64,000 bases of DNA from Deltaproteobacteria bacterium (GCA_009668975.1 SBEG01000005.1:124001-188000), one strand, 5' to 3'; shown: positions 52,058 through 61,765, counted from the first letter of the stretch. Translations and numbers: made by a program. Notes: generated by a model from the sequence alone, not told the origin.

Positions 52058-53394
52058 AGCACCTCCTCCAGCTCTGCCGCCAGGTTCTCGATCTCGGCGC
52101 GACTGCGTTTCTCCGTCACCGTCACCGTCAGGCAGGCTTCCAGCCCCGGGTACCAGCGGCCGAGGGGAACACCGGCGGCGATTCCTCGGGTCAGAAGTTG
52201 CGCGCAGACGCCGGCCGCATCGGTCGGCAGACAGAGGGAAAATTCGTTAAAAGTCGGTCCCTCATTGAGGAGCGATATCCCGCGGATACCGGCAAGCAAC
52301 CCCTTGGCATACTGGGCCTTGTCGTAATTGAGCCGCGCCAGCTCAACAAACCCTTCCCGGCCGAGGGTCGAGAGAAAGATCAGGCCGCGCAGGGCAGAAA
52401 GGCTCTGGTTGCTGCAGATGTTGGAAGTGGCCTTCTGCCGCCGGATGTGCTGCTCCCGCGCCTGAAGGGTGAGGACGAAGCCACGCCTGCCCTCCTTGTC
52501 CACGGTTTCGCCGACGATCCGGCCCGGCAGGTTGCGGATATGCTCTTTTTTCACCGCCAGAAAGCCGAAAGAAGGGCCGCCGAAAGTGAGCGGATTGCCG
52601 AGGCTCTGGCCGTCGCCGACCGCCAGGTCGGCGCCCATCTCGCCAGGCGTCTTGAGCAGGCCGAGGCTGAGCGGGTAGACGGAGACGACCGTCAGCGCGC
52701 CCCGGCCACGGGCTGCGGCGGCCAGATCGCTGAAATCGTCGACCCCGCCGAAGAAGTTGGGATTCTGGAGGATGATGGCTGCGGTTTCGTTATCGAGCGT
52801 AGCAAGGAATTGCTGCCGGTCACTCTGCCCTTTGATCGCTGCGATCTCGACAACTTCCACCGCCAGGTTCGCCAGGCAGGTCTGCACGATCTGCCGGGAA
52901 AAGGGGTTGACCGCGGCATCCACGAGGATTTTCTTCCGGCCGGTGATGCGCAGCGCCATCAGCGCCGCCTCGGCCAGGGCGCTGCCGCCGTCGTAGAGGG
53001 AGGCATTGGTCGCGTTCATCCCGGTCAGGCGGCAGATCACGGTCTGGTATTCGTAGAGGGCCTGCAGGGTGCCCTGGGCGCATTCCGGCTGGTACGGGGT
53101 GTAGGAGGTGGCAAACTCGGCCCGCCCGGCCAGATGGTCGACCACCGCGGGAATGAGGTGGTCGTAGCTTCCGCCACCGATAAACGGGATAATGTCGCGC
53201 CGGTCCTGCCCGGCCAGCGCTTCCATCCCGGCCAGCATCTCGAATTCCGAGATGCCCTCCGGCACCTCGAAGGAGCGGGCCCGCAGTTCCGGGGGGATAA
53301 CGGCAAAGAGCTCGGCAATACTGCTGACGCCGATGACAGCAAGCATCTCCCGGATTTGCGCCGGGGTCTGGGGGCAGTAGCCGGAGCGTTTCAC
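52048..53394 (-). CDS. gcvPA: Glycine dehydrogenase (decarboxylating) subunit 1
   Basis: The 448-residue protein corresponds to the N-terminal half of the P-protein: [20 protein letters not shown], the [20 protein letters not shown] segment (about 97-116) and [20 protein letters not shown]. It has the aminotransferase fold but no PLP lysine and completes the active site of GcvPB. It overlaps gcvH by 4 bp (ATGA) and gcvPB by 10 bp, consistent with stoichiometric production. Confidence 0.95.
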   Translation of the reverse strand: MKRSGYCPQTPAQIREMLAVIGVSSIAELFAVIPPELRARSFEVPEGISEFEMLAGMEALAGQDRRDIIPFIGGGSYDHLIPAVVDHLAGRAEFATSYTPYQPECAQGTLQALYEYQTVICRLTGMNATNASLYDGGSALAEAALMALRITGRKKILVDAAVNPFSRQIVQTCLANLAVEVVEIAAIKGQSDRQQFLATLDNETAAIILQNPNFFGGVDDFSDLAAAARGRGALTVVSVYPLSLGLLKTPGEMGADLAVGDGQSLGNPLTFGGPSFGFLAVKKEHIRNLPGRIVGETVDKEGRRGFVLTLQAREQHIRRQKATSNICSNQSLSALRGLIFLSTLGREGFVELARLNYDKAQYAKGLLAGIRGISLLNEGPTFNEFSLCLPTDAAGVCAQLLTRGIAAGVPLGRWYPGLEACLTVTVTEKRSRAEIENLAAELEEVLWS

Positions 53395-53765
53395 GAAAGG
53401 CCCTCCAGGTAGTCCCGGTACTGTTCACGATTCATCAGACGCCGCAGTTCGCCGGGGTCGGCAAGCTCGATCCGCACCAGCCAGCCCTCCTCTTCGGGAC
53501 TCTGGTTGACGATCTCCGGCCCGTTTTCCACCTGCTCGTTAACCGCGATCACCCGTCCCGAAACCGGGGCATAGATATCGCTGGCCGCCTTGACCGATTC
53601 GATGGCACACAGTACTTCCGACTGCTTCGCCTCCTTCCCCGGCCGGGGCAGCTCGACAAAAGTGATGTCCCCCAGCTGCTCCACGGCATAGGCGCTAATG
53701 CCGACCAGAGCGCTTTGACCGTCGAGCCGCAGCCATTCGTGTTCCTTGGTGAAATAGTAGTCCAT
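53391..53765 (-). CDS. gcvH: Glycine cleavage system H protein
   Basis: The 124-residue lipoyl carrier begins [16 protein letters not shown] and has the lipoylation site [10 protein letters not shown] (Lys59). It shuttles the aminomethyl group between GcvP and GcvT and the dithiol to dihydrolipoamide dehydrogenase. GGAGGGAT before ATG 53765 fixes the start. LipM and LipA in the same operon would install its lipoyl group. No lpd gene is in this operon. Confidence 0.95.
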   Translation of the reverse strand: MDYYFTKEHEWLRLDGQSALVGISAYAVEQLGDITFVELPRPGKEAKQSEVLCAIESVKAASDIYAPVSGRVIAVNEQVENGPEIVNQSPEEEGWLVRIELADPGELRRLMNREQYRDYLEGLS

Positions 53766-54068
53766 GCGCTGATCCCTCCGCGGTGAAATGTGAATTGGCG
53801 AACAGCATTCGCCAAACGTAATTCTCAAAAAAATGCTCAGAAACGACCACCCCCAGCCCCTTCTTGATAAGGAGGGGAGCTATAGGTTCACTTGCTGTCT
53901 AAGGAAGGGTGAGGGGTGCAAAATTATTCATTGGCCATGCCCCGGACTCCTCATACCTCACTCCTTCGCTAAAGCTTCTGCCTTCGTTGAAGCTACGGCA
54001 GACAAGTCGGCGCGCAAGCTGGCTACCTCTTTCCCCTTACCCCTTAATCCTTACCCAGATTCCCGATC
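53766..54068. repeat. Intergenic repeats between gcvT and gcvH (R2 and R3 families)
   Basis: 53845-53920 is an R2 copy: ACCACCCCCAGCCCCTT and a roughly complementary AAGGAAGGGTGAGGGGTG, with TAAGGAGGGGAGC between. 53966-54030 is R3-like (CTCCTTCGCTAAAGCTTC, GCGCGCAAGCTGG). R2 recurs at 62930-63046. No gene seen. gcvT and gcvH are thus about 300 bp apart although the rest of the operon overlaps. Confidence 0.65.
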
Positions 54069-55160
54069 CTACTTCCGCAACGACCCATCCCGATAAAACG
54101 GCAGCTCCACCACGGTCGCCTCCAGCACGAGCCCTTCCTGGCCGACCTGGAGGGAGGTCCCGATCTCTGCCACTGCCGGTGTCACATAGCCCATGCCGAT
54201 GCCGCAGCCGAGCATCGGCGAAAAGGCGCCGCTGGTTACCGTGCCGACCTGCTCGCCCTGCCGGAAGATGCCGTAGCCGTGGCGCGGCGAACGGCGAGAG
54301 TCCAGCCGGAAGGCCGCCTTGACCCGTTGCAGGCCTTCCGACTTCTGGCGCAGCAGGGCTTCCCGGCCGACAAAATCCCGGCTGAAATCAACGAACTTTT
54401 CCAGCCCGGCCTCCAGGGGCGTGGTCGTCTCATCCAGGTCGCTGCCGTAGAGGCTGTACCCCATCTCCAGGCGCAGCAGGTCGCGGGCGCCGAGACCGGC
54501 CGGCCTGACCCGTTCATCCGCCAGCAGCAGCCGCCACAGCTCGACAATCCGCTCGTTATCGCAGTAGATCTCATAGCCCAGTTCACCGGTATAGCCGGTG
54601 CGGCTGACGATCGCTTCAGTGCCGAGCAAGGTCAGCCGGCTGAAACCGAAGAAGGGGATTTTTTCGATCTCCGCGCCGAAATGCTCCAGCAGGATTTCCC
54701 GTGAGCGAGGCCCCTGAAGATCCAGTTTACCGCTCCGGCCGGTACGGTCTTCGAAACACGCAGCGCCAGCCAGAGCATCCTGGATGACGGCAAAATCCTT
54801 TTCCTCCGGACCGGCGTTGACCACCACCAGCAGCAGATCGTCCGCCAGCCGGTAGACGGTCAGATCGTCAACGATCCCGCCCTGTTCGTTGAGGAGAAAA
54901 CCGTAGCGGCAGCGGCCGAGCTGGATCGTGTCGAGCCGGAAGGAAAAGAGCCGCTCGATACCGGCCGCGGCAAGCTCGCCCCGGAAGAGAAACTGACCCA
55001 TGTGGCAGGTATCGAACAGGGCGGCCGACTCACGGCAGCAACGATGTTCGGCCAGGATGCCGTCGTACTGGAGCGGCATCAGCCAGCCGCCGAAAGGCGA
55101 GAGGCGGGCCGAAAGACGTTCATGCTCCCCCAGAAGGGGGGTTTGTTTCAGGGTATCCAT
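54069..55160 (-). CDS. gcvT: Glycine cleavage system T protein (aminomethyltransferase)
   Basis: The 363-residue tetrahydrofolate-dependent enzyme has the family start (FGGWLMPLQYDGILAEHRCC), ALFDTCHMGQF, RTGYTGELGYEIYC (about 190-203) and the C-terminal OB-like domain with GTVTSGAFSPMLGCGIGMGY. It releases ammonia and forms methylene-THF from the aminomethyl-GcvH intermediate. First gene of gcvT-H-PA-PB-lipM-lipA. An extended -10 element lies 43 bp upstream. I looked for a glycine riboswitch in the short leader and saw none. Confidence 0.95.
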   Translation of the reverse strand: MDTLKQTPLLGEHERLSARLSPFGGWLMPLQYDGILAEHRCCRESAALFDTCHMGQFLFRGELAAAGIERLFSFRLDTIQLGRCRYGFLLNEQGGIVDDLTVYRLADDLLLVVVNAGPEEKDFAVIQDALAGAACFEDRTGRSGKLDLQGPRSREILLEHFGAEIEKIPFFGFSRLTLLGTEAIVSRTGYTGELGYEIYCDNERIVELWRLLLADERVRPAGLGARDLLRLEMGYSLYGSDLDETTTPLEAGLEKFVDFSRDFVGREALLRQKSEGLQRVKAAFRLDSRRSPRHGYGIFRQGEQVGTVTSGAFSPMLGCGIGMGYVTPAVAEIGTSLQVGQEGLVLEATVVELPFYRDGSLRK

Positions 55161-55202
55161 AGCATCTCCGTGCTGGCAGAGATTATCTTTCCATGTGAAA
55201 CC

Positions 55203-55208
55203 AGTATA
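55203..55208 (-). promoter_or_regulatory. Candidate extended -10 element of the gcvT promoter
   Basis: TGGTATACT on the minus strand (TGn plus TATACT), 43 bp before the gcvT ATG. No good -35 is seen, as is usual for extended -10 promoters. The leader would be about 36 nt, too short for a glycine riboswitch. Confidence 0.4.
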
Positions 55209-55250
55209 CCAGCAACCTTGGATTTTTTTCCGCGGCCGGACATGAAAAAA

Positions 55251-55279
55251 GGGAGGCCGCCTCGTACCGGCGACCTCCC
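55251..55279 (-). terminator. degP terminator
   Basis: GGGAGG-C-CGCC / GGCG-A-CCTCCC stem with six T on the minus strand, 49 bp after the degP stop and before the gcvT promoter. Confidence 0.8.
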
Positions 55280-55327
55280 TGTCCCTGCTTTCCGTCGACG
55301 CAACGAAGCGCCGGCCTGAAATTATCT

Positions 55328-56725
55328 CTACTCGACCTTCATCACCACAAACAGCGCGGACTCACCCCGCTGAATGAGAAAACGGACCAGGTCGCCTTTT
55401 TTCAGCGTTGCGATCACTTTTGCATATTCCGAGCTGTTCTTGATTGCAGTACTGTTGATTTGTTTGATGATGTCCCCCCGGAGAATACCGGCATCCTCTG
55501 CCAGACTGCCCGACTTGACCTCCCTCACAACCACGCCTCGCGTTTCGCTGGTCCGCAACTGCGCGGCCAGCTCCTTGGTGAGATCCGTGACTACAAGACC
55601 GAGATTTTCCTGGGTTTGTGCGGCTTGCTGCCCCGTCACACCACTTTCGACCATTTTCTCGATGGTAACGGTCTTTTCCAGGGTCTTGCCGTTCCGGAAA
55701 AGCTTGACCACGGCTTTTTTGCCCACCGGGGTAACTGCTGCCAACCGGGGTAGTTCATGCATATCGGTAATAGTTTTCCCATCGAACTCGAGAATGATGT
55801 CACCGGCCTGGAACCCGGCCTTTTCTGCCGGACTATCTTTCATTACTTCTGAAACCAGGGCGCCTTGATCGTTTTTCATGCCGAATGAACTGGCCAAATC
55901 AGGGGTCACCGGCTGCACCGCAACCCCCAGCCAGCCACGCGTAACCTTGCCCGTATCACGAAGCTGTGTGATAACCGTCTTGGCCATGTTGATCGGAATG
56001 GCGAAACCGATCCCCTGTCCGCCGGCAACAATGGCGGTATTAATACCGATCACCTCACCCTTCGCATTGAAAAGCGGTCCGCCCGAATTGCCGGGATTGA
56101 TCGAGGCATCGGTCTGAATGAAATCGTCATAGGGGCCGCTGCCGATGACCCGGCCCTTGGCGCTGACGATCCCGGCTGTCACGGTCTGGCTGAGGCCAAA
56201 GGGGTTGCCGATGGCCAGGACCCATTCCCCCACTTCGATGGCGTCACTGTCGCCGAGGATTGCCAGGGGCAGATGATTCTTGCTGGTAATCTTAATCAAT
56301 GCCAAGTCGAGCTTTTCGTCGGACCCCTTCAATTCTCCCCTGAATTCCCGGCCATCGGAGAGTTTGACCTTGATTTCATCGGCCCCGGCCACCACATGGT
56401 TATTGGTGAGAATGTACCCTTCATCACTGATGACAAAGCCGGATCCCTGGCCGCGCTGCTTCTGCGGGCGTTGCGGCAGGCCCTGGAAATAACGGCCGAA
56501 GAAATCGCCGAAGGGGTCCGAACCGAAGGGGTTGGTATACGGCTGGCTGAATTGCTGCGGCTTGACGGTTTTCGTGGTGCTGATATTGACTACCGCGGGC
56601 GTAAGCTTTTTGGAGAGTTCGACAAAATCAGGCGGGAAGTTTTTGGCAAATGATGTTCCACCCGCAAGGGTTAGAATGGAAGCGGTCACAACGACCATCA
56701 GCACCTGAGAAATTGCTGTGCGCAT
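55328..56725 (-). CDS. degP: Periplasmic serine protease DegP/DegQ (HtrA family)
   Basis: The 465-residue protease has a signal peptide (to about residue 27), a trypsin-like domain with catalytic His110 (LTNNHVVAGA), Asp140 (KLDLALIKI) and Ser214 (INPGNSGGPLFN), and two PDZ domains (about 265-350 and 375-465). It degrades or refolds misfolded envelope proteins. A Q-linker-like loop (residues 58-90, Gln/Pro/Phe-rich) corresponds to the LA loop. It is transcribed alone: terminators lie on both sides. An 11-bp inverted repeat is in its promoter region. Confidence 0.94.
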   Translation of the reverse strand: MRTAISQVLMVVVTASILTLAGGTSFAKNFPPDFVELSKKLTPAVVNISTTKTVKPQQFSQPYTNPFGSDPFGDFFGRYFQGLPQRPQKQRGQGSGFVISDEGYILTNNHVVAGADEIKVKLSDGREFRGELKGSDEKLDLALIKITSKNHLPLAILGDSDAIEVGEWVLAIGNPFGLSQTVTAGIVSAKGRVIGSGPYDDFIQTDASINPGNSGGPLFNAKGEVIGINTAIVAGGQGIGFAIPINMAKTVITQLRDTGKVTRGWLGVAVQPVTPDLASSFGMKNDQGALVSEVMKDSPAEKAGFQAGDIILEFDGKTITDMHELPRLAAVTPVGKKAVVKLFRNGKTLEKTVTIEKMVESGVTGQQAAQTQENLGLVVTDLTKELAAQLRTSETRGVVVREVKSGSLAEDAGILRGDIIKQINSTAIKNSSEYAKVIATLKKGDLVRFLIQRGESALFVVMKVE

Positions 56726-56762
56726 GGGATGATACCTCCTCTGGATTGTTAGGGCCTGTCAC

Positions 56763-56802
56763 GGAATAAGTGTCACGAGCGCCTGAATGTTACACTTATT
56801 CC
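56763..56802. promoter_or_regulatory. Inverted repeat upstream of degP
   Basis: GGAATAAGTGT and ACACTTATTCC, perfect 11-bp arms with an 18-nt spacer, 38 bp upstream of the degP ATG. CACGGAATAAGTGTCACG also has an internal TGTCACG/CACG pattern. Candidate operator; the protein binding it is unknown. Confidence 0.5.
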
Positions 56803-56930
56803 CTAACAGACACTTAGTAGCACTGTACCGTATCTAATGGTAAAGATGGAGTAAAAATTTGTCAACCAGGAGGGAAAATCCGGACTTTCCGGGATGGGTT
56901 TCGCAGAATCAGCGAGTCGTAGTACAAAAA

Positions 56931-56972
56931 AGCGGGGCAGCCCCCCCGCTCCATGGAGGGTTCTGCCCCGCT
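56931..56972 (-). terminator. Terminator of the response regulator gene
   Basis: AGCGGGGCAG / CTGCCCCGCT 10-bp stem with six T on the minus strand, 40 bp after the gene stop. Confidence 0.85.
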
Positions 56973-57012
56973 CGCTGATACTGCAACCGGTTGTGCCGGA
57001 AGCTTTTATCGT

Positions 57013-57687
57013 TTAATCTTCTTCCTTCAGAATGTAACCAACGCCGCGCACGGTGTGAATGAGCTTCTTGTCTGCGTCACGGTCGATTTTCTTGCGGAGG
57101 TAGTTGACGTAGACGTCGATGATGTTGGTAAAGCTGTCAAAGATATAATCCCAGACGTTCTCGGCAATGGTCGTTCTGGTCAGCACCTGATTCGGGTTGC
57201 GCATAAAGAATTCCAGCAGCGAGTATTCCTTCGCCGTCAGGTCGATCTCCTTGTCTTTCCTCCAGACCTTGTGGGTAACCGGGTCGAGACGCAGATCGGC
57301 AAAACGGATCTCGGCGCCACGCTCCTGCTCGGACCGGCGCAGCAGGGCGCGAACACGGGCAAGCAGCTCGGCAAAGGCGAACGGCTTGGTCAGATAATCA
57401 TCAGACCCCGAGTTGAGACCGGCAACGATATCCTCAACGGTATCTTTTGCCGTCAACATCAGAACCGGGGTCAGGTGCTTTTTCATCCGCATTTCCTTGA
57501 CCACCGCAAAACCATCTTTTTTCGGCAGCATCACATCAAGGATGATCAGACTGTAGGCACCATTCATGATTTTCTGGCAGCCCTCTTCGCCATCATAGGC
57601 AACATCCACTTCATACTTTTCTTCTTCAAGTCCTCGTTTGATAAAACTGGCAACTTTCTTTTCGTCTTCCACTACCAGAATTTTCAT
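57013..57687 (-). CDS. OmpR/PhoB-family response regulator
   Basis: The 224-residue protein has a receiver domain with phospho-acceptor Asp51 (IILDVMLPKKDG), Thr79 and Lys101 (TKPF), and a winged-helix DNA-binding domain (about 125-222: DLTAKEYSLLEFFMRNPNQV, VDVYVNYLRKKI, HTVRGVGY). It should bind DNA as a dimer when phosphorylated. No histidine kinase gene is adjacent: a strong terminator follows and degP comes next. It may be an orphan regulator, possibly of degP, though no test of this is in the sequence. Confidence 0.92.
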   Translation of the reverse strand: MKILVVEDEKKVASFIKRGLEEEKYEVDVAYDGEEGCQKIMNGAYSLIILDVMLPKKDGFAVVKEMRMKKHLTPVLMLTAKDTVEDIVAGLNSGSDDYLTKPFAFAELLARVRALLRRSEQERGAEIRFADLRLDPVTHKVWRKDKEIDLTAKEYSLLEFFMRNPNQVLTRTTIAENVWDYIFDSFTNIIDVYVNYLRKKIDRDADKKLIHTVRGVGYILKEED

Positions 57688-58148
57688 TTTTCACCTCTTC
57701 ATGTCATTGGAAAATTTTTAAAGCAACGAATCCAGTACAACAATTGAAGGAGGGCGGACCGGGAAACTGCAGTCATCGCGGCGGCCCTTCTATACTGCAA
57801 ACAAGCACCATTACTGCTCATAGATAATAAAACAGATGTCTCATGAGGAAACATATACCACACAATAACGAGGATGCAATAAGATTCCTCAATTAAAATA
57901 TCAGCTTATCGGCTGATCTGCCTTCCGGGAGTAATTCGATCAAGCTTGATGGGAAAAAGGATTTTACTCAAGAAATATTTTAATGAGAATTACCGCCATC
58001 GACCATCATTTGTCAAGGTTTTAATTGTCAGGCAGCAGATCTTTTGCTATTTTCACTCGTTACACTGAGAGTCTGCTCTCCGCAAGCAGCCGATTGAGCA
58101 GGTACTCGTAATTTTTGTCAGTGCGGCACAAGGAAAGGGCTGAGCAAA
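57688..58148. other. Divergent intergenic region
   Basis: About 460 bp between the divergently transcribed response regulator and prmA. AT-rich, no gene seen; it must hold both promoters. TTGTCA at 58011 is a possible -35 but no good -10 follows. Confidence 0.4.
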
Positions 58149-59075
58149 ATGCAAAAAGAATGGCTTCAACTATCGTACGAAGTGCCGGATGCAATGGTTG
58201 ACACCATCGCGGAGTTTCTGATCGAGCTATCCTCAAGCGGAGTAGGAATTGATAATCGTACCCTGGATACCTTTTCACTGGAGTCCCTCGAAGAAACCCC
58301 GAACAAGACGGTAACGGCGTATTTCCCGGACGACGGGACCCTTGAGGAGAAAATCCGTATCATCAAAACTTTCCTGGAAAAGACCGGCCCGAACTTTCCC
58401 GGCTTCAGCTACCAGGAGCCCGCGATTGCCCGAATTACCGATGAAGACTGGAGCACCAGCTGGAAGGAACACTTCAAGCCGCTGCGGGTCGGGAAAAACC
58501 TGGTGATAAAACCGACCTGGGAAGATTTTCCGGCCGGACCTGAGGATATTCTGCTGGAGATTGACCCCGGGATGGCCTTCGGCACCGGCACGCACCCGAC
58601 GACCATGCTCTGCCTCACCGTGCTGGAGAAAATTCTCTCCGGAAACCATGGCAAGGAAAAATTAGTAACGGCGCTTGATGTGGGAACCGGTTCGGGTATA
58701 CTCACCATTGCAGCCGCAAAACTCGGTATTTCGCATATTTCCGCGGTCGATATCGACCCGGAGGCGGTAACGGTCGCGCAGGAAAATTGTCTTCTGAACG
58801 GGGTTGCGAAGCAGGTGAGCGTCAGCGATACGCCCCTGGCCATGATCAGCGGCAGTTTCGATATCGTCCTGGCCAATATCCTGGCGGAGGACTTGGTTCG
58901 CATGGCGCCGGAATTGATCGCCCGCCTGAATCCGGATGGCTTGCTCGTGCTTTCGGGCATTCTGATTGAGAAAGAAACCATGGTGGTTGACGGCTACGCG
59001 AACAGCAACCTGACTCTGACGGAGGTTTGCCGCGAGGGTGAGTGGAGTTGCCTCGTCTTCACACGGAACAGTTGA
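58149..59075 (+). CDS. prmA: Ribosomal protein L11 methyltransferase PrmA
   Basis: The 308-residue SAM-dependent methyltransferase has the N-terminal substrate-binding domain (MQKEWLQLSYEVPDAMVDTI, about 1-60), the linker with PGMAFGTGTHPTT (about 141-153), SAM motif I ALDVGTGSGILTIAAAKLG and the catalytic LANILAEDL. It trimethylates ribosomal protein L11. rsmE starts at the base after its stop, so the two are translated from one mRNA. Length and motifs are typical. Confidence 0.94.
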   Translation: MQKEWLQLSYEVPDAMVDTIAEFLIELSSSGVGIDNRTLDTFSLESLEETPNKTVTAYFPDDGTLEEKIRIIKTFLEKTGPNFPGFSYQEPAIARITDEDWSTSWKEHFKPLRVGKNLVIKPTWEDFPAGPEDILLEIDPGMAFGTGTHPTTMLCLTVLEKILSGNHGKEKLVTALDVGTGSGILTIAAAKLGISHISAVDIDPEAVTVAQENCLLNGVAKQVSVSDTPLAMISGSFDIVLANILAEDLVRMAPELIARLNPDGLLVLSGILIEKETMVVDGYANSNLTLTEVCREGEWSCLVFTRNS

Positions 59076-59816
59076 ATGCGACGATTCTTTATCGACGAAA
59101 ATGCCATCCGAGATACCACCGCAATCATAAACGGTAACCTTTTTTGTCACATGACGCGGGTTCTGCGACTGAAAATCGGCACTCGCGTACTGTTATCAGA
59201 CGGAATCGGCCGGCGTCACGTGGGCGTGATTGAAAGCATCACCAAGGAAAACCTTGTGATCCGGCTGGAGGAAAGCTCCTCGGAACCGGAAAGGCCGACC
59301 GGCCCCCTTATTACGCTCTACCAGGGATTACCAAAGGGCAGCAAGATGGAATTCATCTTGCAGAAGTGTACAGAACTGGGTGTCGATTCCCTGGCCCCGT
59401 TCGTGGCCGGACGTTCCATCGCCCAGCTGCCGCAGGACCGGGAAGCCGAGCGACTGGGTCGCTGGCGGCGGATTGTCGCTGAGGCGGCTCGACAATCCAA
59501 CCGGACAGCGATCCCCGAACTTCGGCCGGTGATGAATTTCGCGGAACTTCTCGCGTCCGCGGACCAGACGGTAAAGCTCCTGCTCTGGGAAGAAGAAAAG
59601 GCCAACCGGCTCAAATCGGTACTCGGCTCCCTGCCGCTCCCCGATTCCGTCGCAATCATGGTCGGGCCGGAGGGTGGCCTGTCTGCGGATGAGGTTGCCG
59701 CGGCTTCCCGGGCCGGCTTCATCCCGGTGACACTCGGTTCGAGAATACTCAGGACCGAAACAGCCGGAATAGCCCTGCTGGCTGTCTTGCAATTTTTCTG
59801 GGGTGACATGGGGTAA
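59076..59816 (+). CDS. rsmE: 16S rRNA (uracil(1498)-N3)-methyltransferase RsmE
   Basis: The 246-residue SPOUT-class methyltransferase has the N-terminal PUA-like domain (RRFFIDENAIRDTTAIINGN, HMTRVLRLKIGTRVLLSDGI) and the knotted SAM site IMVGPEGGLSADEV (about 193-206) and LGSRILRTETAGIALLAVLQ. It methylates U1498 of 16S rRNA. It directly follows prmA with no gap; a zinc-ribbon protein follows 24 bp later. Gene order prmA-rsmE is widely conserved. Confidence 0.94.
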   Translation: MRRFFIDENAIRDTTAIINGNLFCHMTRVLRLKIGTRVLLSDGIGRRHVGVIESITKENLVIRLEESSSEPERPTGPLITLYQGLPKGSKMEFILQKCTELGVDSLAPFVAGRSIAQLPQDREAERLGRWRRIVAEAARQSNRTAIPELRPVMNFAELLASADQTVKLLLWEEEKANRLKSVLGSLPLPDSVAIMVGPEGGLSADEVAAASRAGFIPVTLGSRILRTETAGIALLAVLQFFWGDMG

Positions 59817-59840
59817 GAAGGAATCAAAGGAGATTATGAC

Positions 59841-60548
59841 ATGAAATGTCCAAAATGCGGTTATAACAGCTTCGAGTTTCTCAATGCCTGCAAGAAATGC
59901 GGCGTGGAACTCGGTTCTTTCAAAAAGACCCACCGCATCAATACGGTGCTTCGTCCCGCTGCCGCGGTTCCAACGGAACCAGCGGCGCAGGCAGCCCCCC
60001 CGGTTGCGCCACCGGCAGCTGTCCAGCAGGAAAATCTCCATGAAAACTTTGATCTCGGCTTTCCCGCTTCACCTCAGGAGAGCGTGAAGGATGAGGGGTT
60101 CACGGGCTTTTCTTTCTCCGACGAACCGGCACTTCCGGCAGAGGACACCAGCCCGAGAGCCGACGAAACAACGGAGGATGATTTTTCCTTTGGTGAACCG
60201 GAGGAAGAGGAGCCGAAAGCCTCAAGCTGGGATATTCAATTCGATGCAGCCGATTCGGGGATGGAAGAGTACGAAAGGATCCTGGAACCGGAAAACATTG
60301 CTGGCGATAACAAGCAGTTCGGAGAAATTGCGCTGAATGAAGAGGATGATTTCGGCTCTTTCGGCACCAGCGATTTTGATTTCTCGCCGGAATCAGCGCG
60401 GGAAGACATTTTCGGCATGGAAAACGAACTCGCCCCTCCCGCCGCCACGGAGAAAAAACCGCAGCCCAACCTGGAAGATTTTGACAAAGAATTCGAAATG
60501 ATTTTTGCCGACGAGGAGCCAGACGATTCCGGGAAAAAAACGTCGTAA
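59841..60548 (+). CDS. Zinc-ribbon protein with long acidic tail
   Basis: The 235-residue protein opens with a zinc-ribbon of the zinc-ribbon-2 type, MKCPKCGYNSFEFLNACKKC (Cys3, Cys6, Cys17, Cys20). The rest is a low-complexity acidic region rich in Glu, Asp, Ser, Phe and Pro (about 60-235), probably disordered, with repeated short FSFSDEP/FGEPEEEE-like motifs. AAAGGAG precedes ATG 59841. It is in the prmA-rsmE operon. Proteins of this type are common in Geobacter-like genomes as hypothetical. It may bridge proteins at the membrane or ribosome; no function is known. Confidence 0.7.
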   Translation: MKCPKCGYNSFEFLNACKKCGVELGSFKKTHRINTVLRPAAAVPTEPAAQAAPPVAPPAAVQQENLHENFDLGFPASPQESVKDEGFTGFSFSDEPALPAEDTSPRADETTEDDFSFGEPEEEEPKASSWDIQFDAADSGMEEYERILEPENIAGDNKQFGEIALNEEDDFGSFGTSDFDFSPESAREDIFGMENELAPPAATEKKPQPNLEDFDKEFEMIFADEEPDDSGKKTS

Positions 60549-60555
60549 ATAACTG

Positions 60556-61695
60556 TCAACGCAGCATACTCAACAGTTCCTCGCCCAGCTCGCTTTTCTG
60601 CCAGCTCCTCAGCACCGGGAAGGCATCCAGATCGTTCAGGGTCCGAGGAACTTCCTTTGCCAGGCTTTCCAGCAAGGCGTTGTTGACGAGGATCCCGGCG
60701 TCGATTCCCAACGCCAGCGCTTTTCCCTCCCGCCAACGCTTCAACTGCTTCAAACGCTCTTCTCTTTCCGCATCCCTTTCCGGTCGTACGGAACGCGCCA
60801 TGACCGGCAGCTGATCCTCCGGAACAGCACACCCTTGCGCCACCGCTTTCAAAATATCCCGGCCATACCGTTCGACCGAGCGGGCCGGCAGCCCCGGGAC
60901 GCCGGCCATATCCTGCAAGGTGGAGGGTTTTTTCTCCGCCAGCTCCCGCATCGTTTCGTTGGAAAGGATTTTGAACGGCGGTCGATCGGATTGTCGCGCC
61001 CGGTCATCCCGGAAACGCAGCAGCTCCTCCAGCACCGCCAGCGTCCGCCGATCCATCCTGTTCGCCCCTTTGAAGCGCAGAAAAAACGGCTCACCTTCAC
61101 GGTCGGCGGCACGGACCTCGGAGAGAAGCAGACACTCTTCTTCCACCCAGGAAAGCCTGCCGCGGGCAGCAAGTTCCTTTTCCAGCTGCCGATAGAGGGC
61201 GACAAGAAACAACGTGTCCGCGGCAGCATAGGCGATCATGCCCGCATCCAGCGGCCTCCGGCTCCAGTCGGCCTTCTGGTAGCGCTTGTCCAATTCGGCG
61301 CCGAAACGTTTTTTCAGCACCGCGGCCAGGCCGACTTCTTTCTCACCCAGCAACTGACAGGCAATCATGGTGTCGAAAAGATTATGGACACTCAGGGAAA
61401 AATCCCGGTAGAGGGAGCGGATATCGTAATCGGCACCATGGAAAACCTTGCGAATGGCCGGATTTTCCAGCAGAGCAGCCAGAGGTGAAAGATCCGGGAC
61501 CGCCAGCGGATCAACCAGAAAAACCTCGCTGGAAGTTGCAATCTGTATCAAACAGACCTTTTCCCGATAATGATGGAGTGAATCCGCCTCCAGGTCCCAG
61601 GCCAGCACGGTTTCCCCGGCAAGCTTTTCCACCAGCTGTTGCAGATTTTCCCGCGATTCTATCATTTTCGGTCGAATGTCTTGTTGCTGTTTCAT
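60556..61695 (-). CDS. rnd: Ribonuclease D
   Basis: The 379-residue 3'-5' exoribonuclease has the DEDD exonuclease domain: LAWDLEADSLHHYREKVCLI (motif I, Asp/Glu), VFHGADYDIRSLY (motif II, Asp) and YAAADTLFLVALY (motif III, Tyr/Asp). An HRDC domain (about 205-285) follows. It trims tRNA and other stable RNA 3' ends. It is convergent with the zinc-ribbon gene (7 bp apart). GAAGGA precedes ATG 61695. The helical C-terminal HRDC2-like region is present, so the protein is full length. Confidence 0.93.
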   Translation of the reverse strand: MKQQQDIRPKMIESRENLQQLVEKLAGETVLAWDLEADSLHHYREKVCLIQIATSSEVFLVDPLAVPDLSPLAALLENPAIRKVFHGADYDIRSLYRDFSLSVHNLFDTMIACQLLGEKEVGLAAVLKKRFGAELDKRYQKADWSRRPLDAGMIAYAAADTLFLVALYRQLEKELAARGRLSWVEEECLLLSEVRAADREGEPFFLRFKGANRMDRRTLAVLEELLRFRDDRARQSDRPPFKILSNETMRELAEKKPSTLQDMAGVPGLPARSVERYGRDILKAVAQGCAVPEDQLPVMARSVRPERDAEREERLKQLKRWREGKALALGIDAGILVNNALLESLAKEVPRTLNDLDAFPVLRSWQKSELGEELLSMLR

Positions 61696-61765
61696 TATGT
61701 CCTTCCCCGCCGGTCGGTAACTTCAGGTGAAGACGCGGAATGCGCCCCACCCGAGAACGGCAGTC

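Noticed and set aside
51239..53412. Two long plus-strand frames (362 and 404 residues)
   Set aside because: Antisense to gcvPB and gcvPA in GC-rich sequence; the minus-strand genes have all catalytic motifs.
55161..55327. Glycine riboswitch upstream of gcvT
   Set aside because: The leader from the likely promoter is about 36 nt and the rest of the gap is the degP terminator; no aptamer-like helices.
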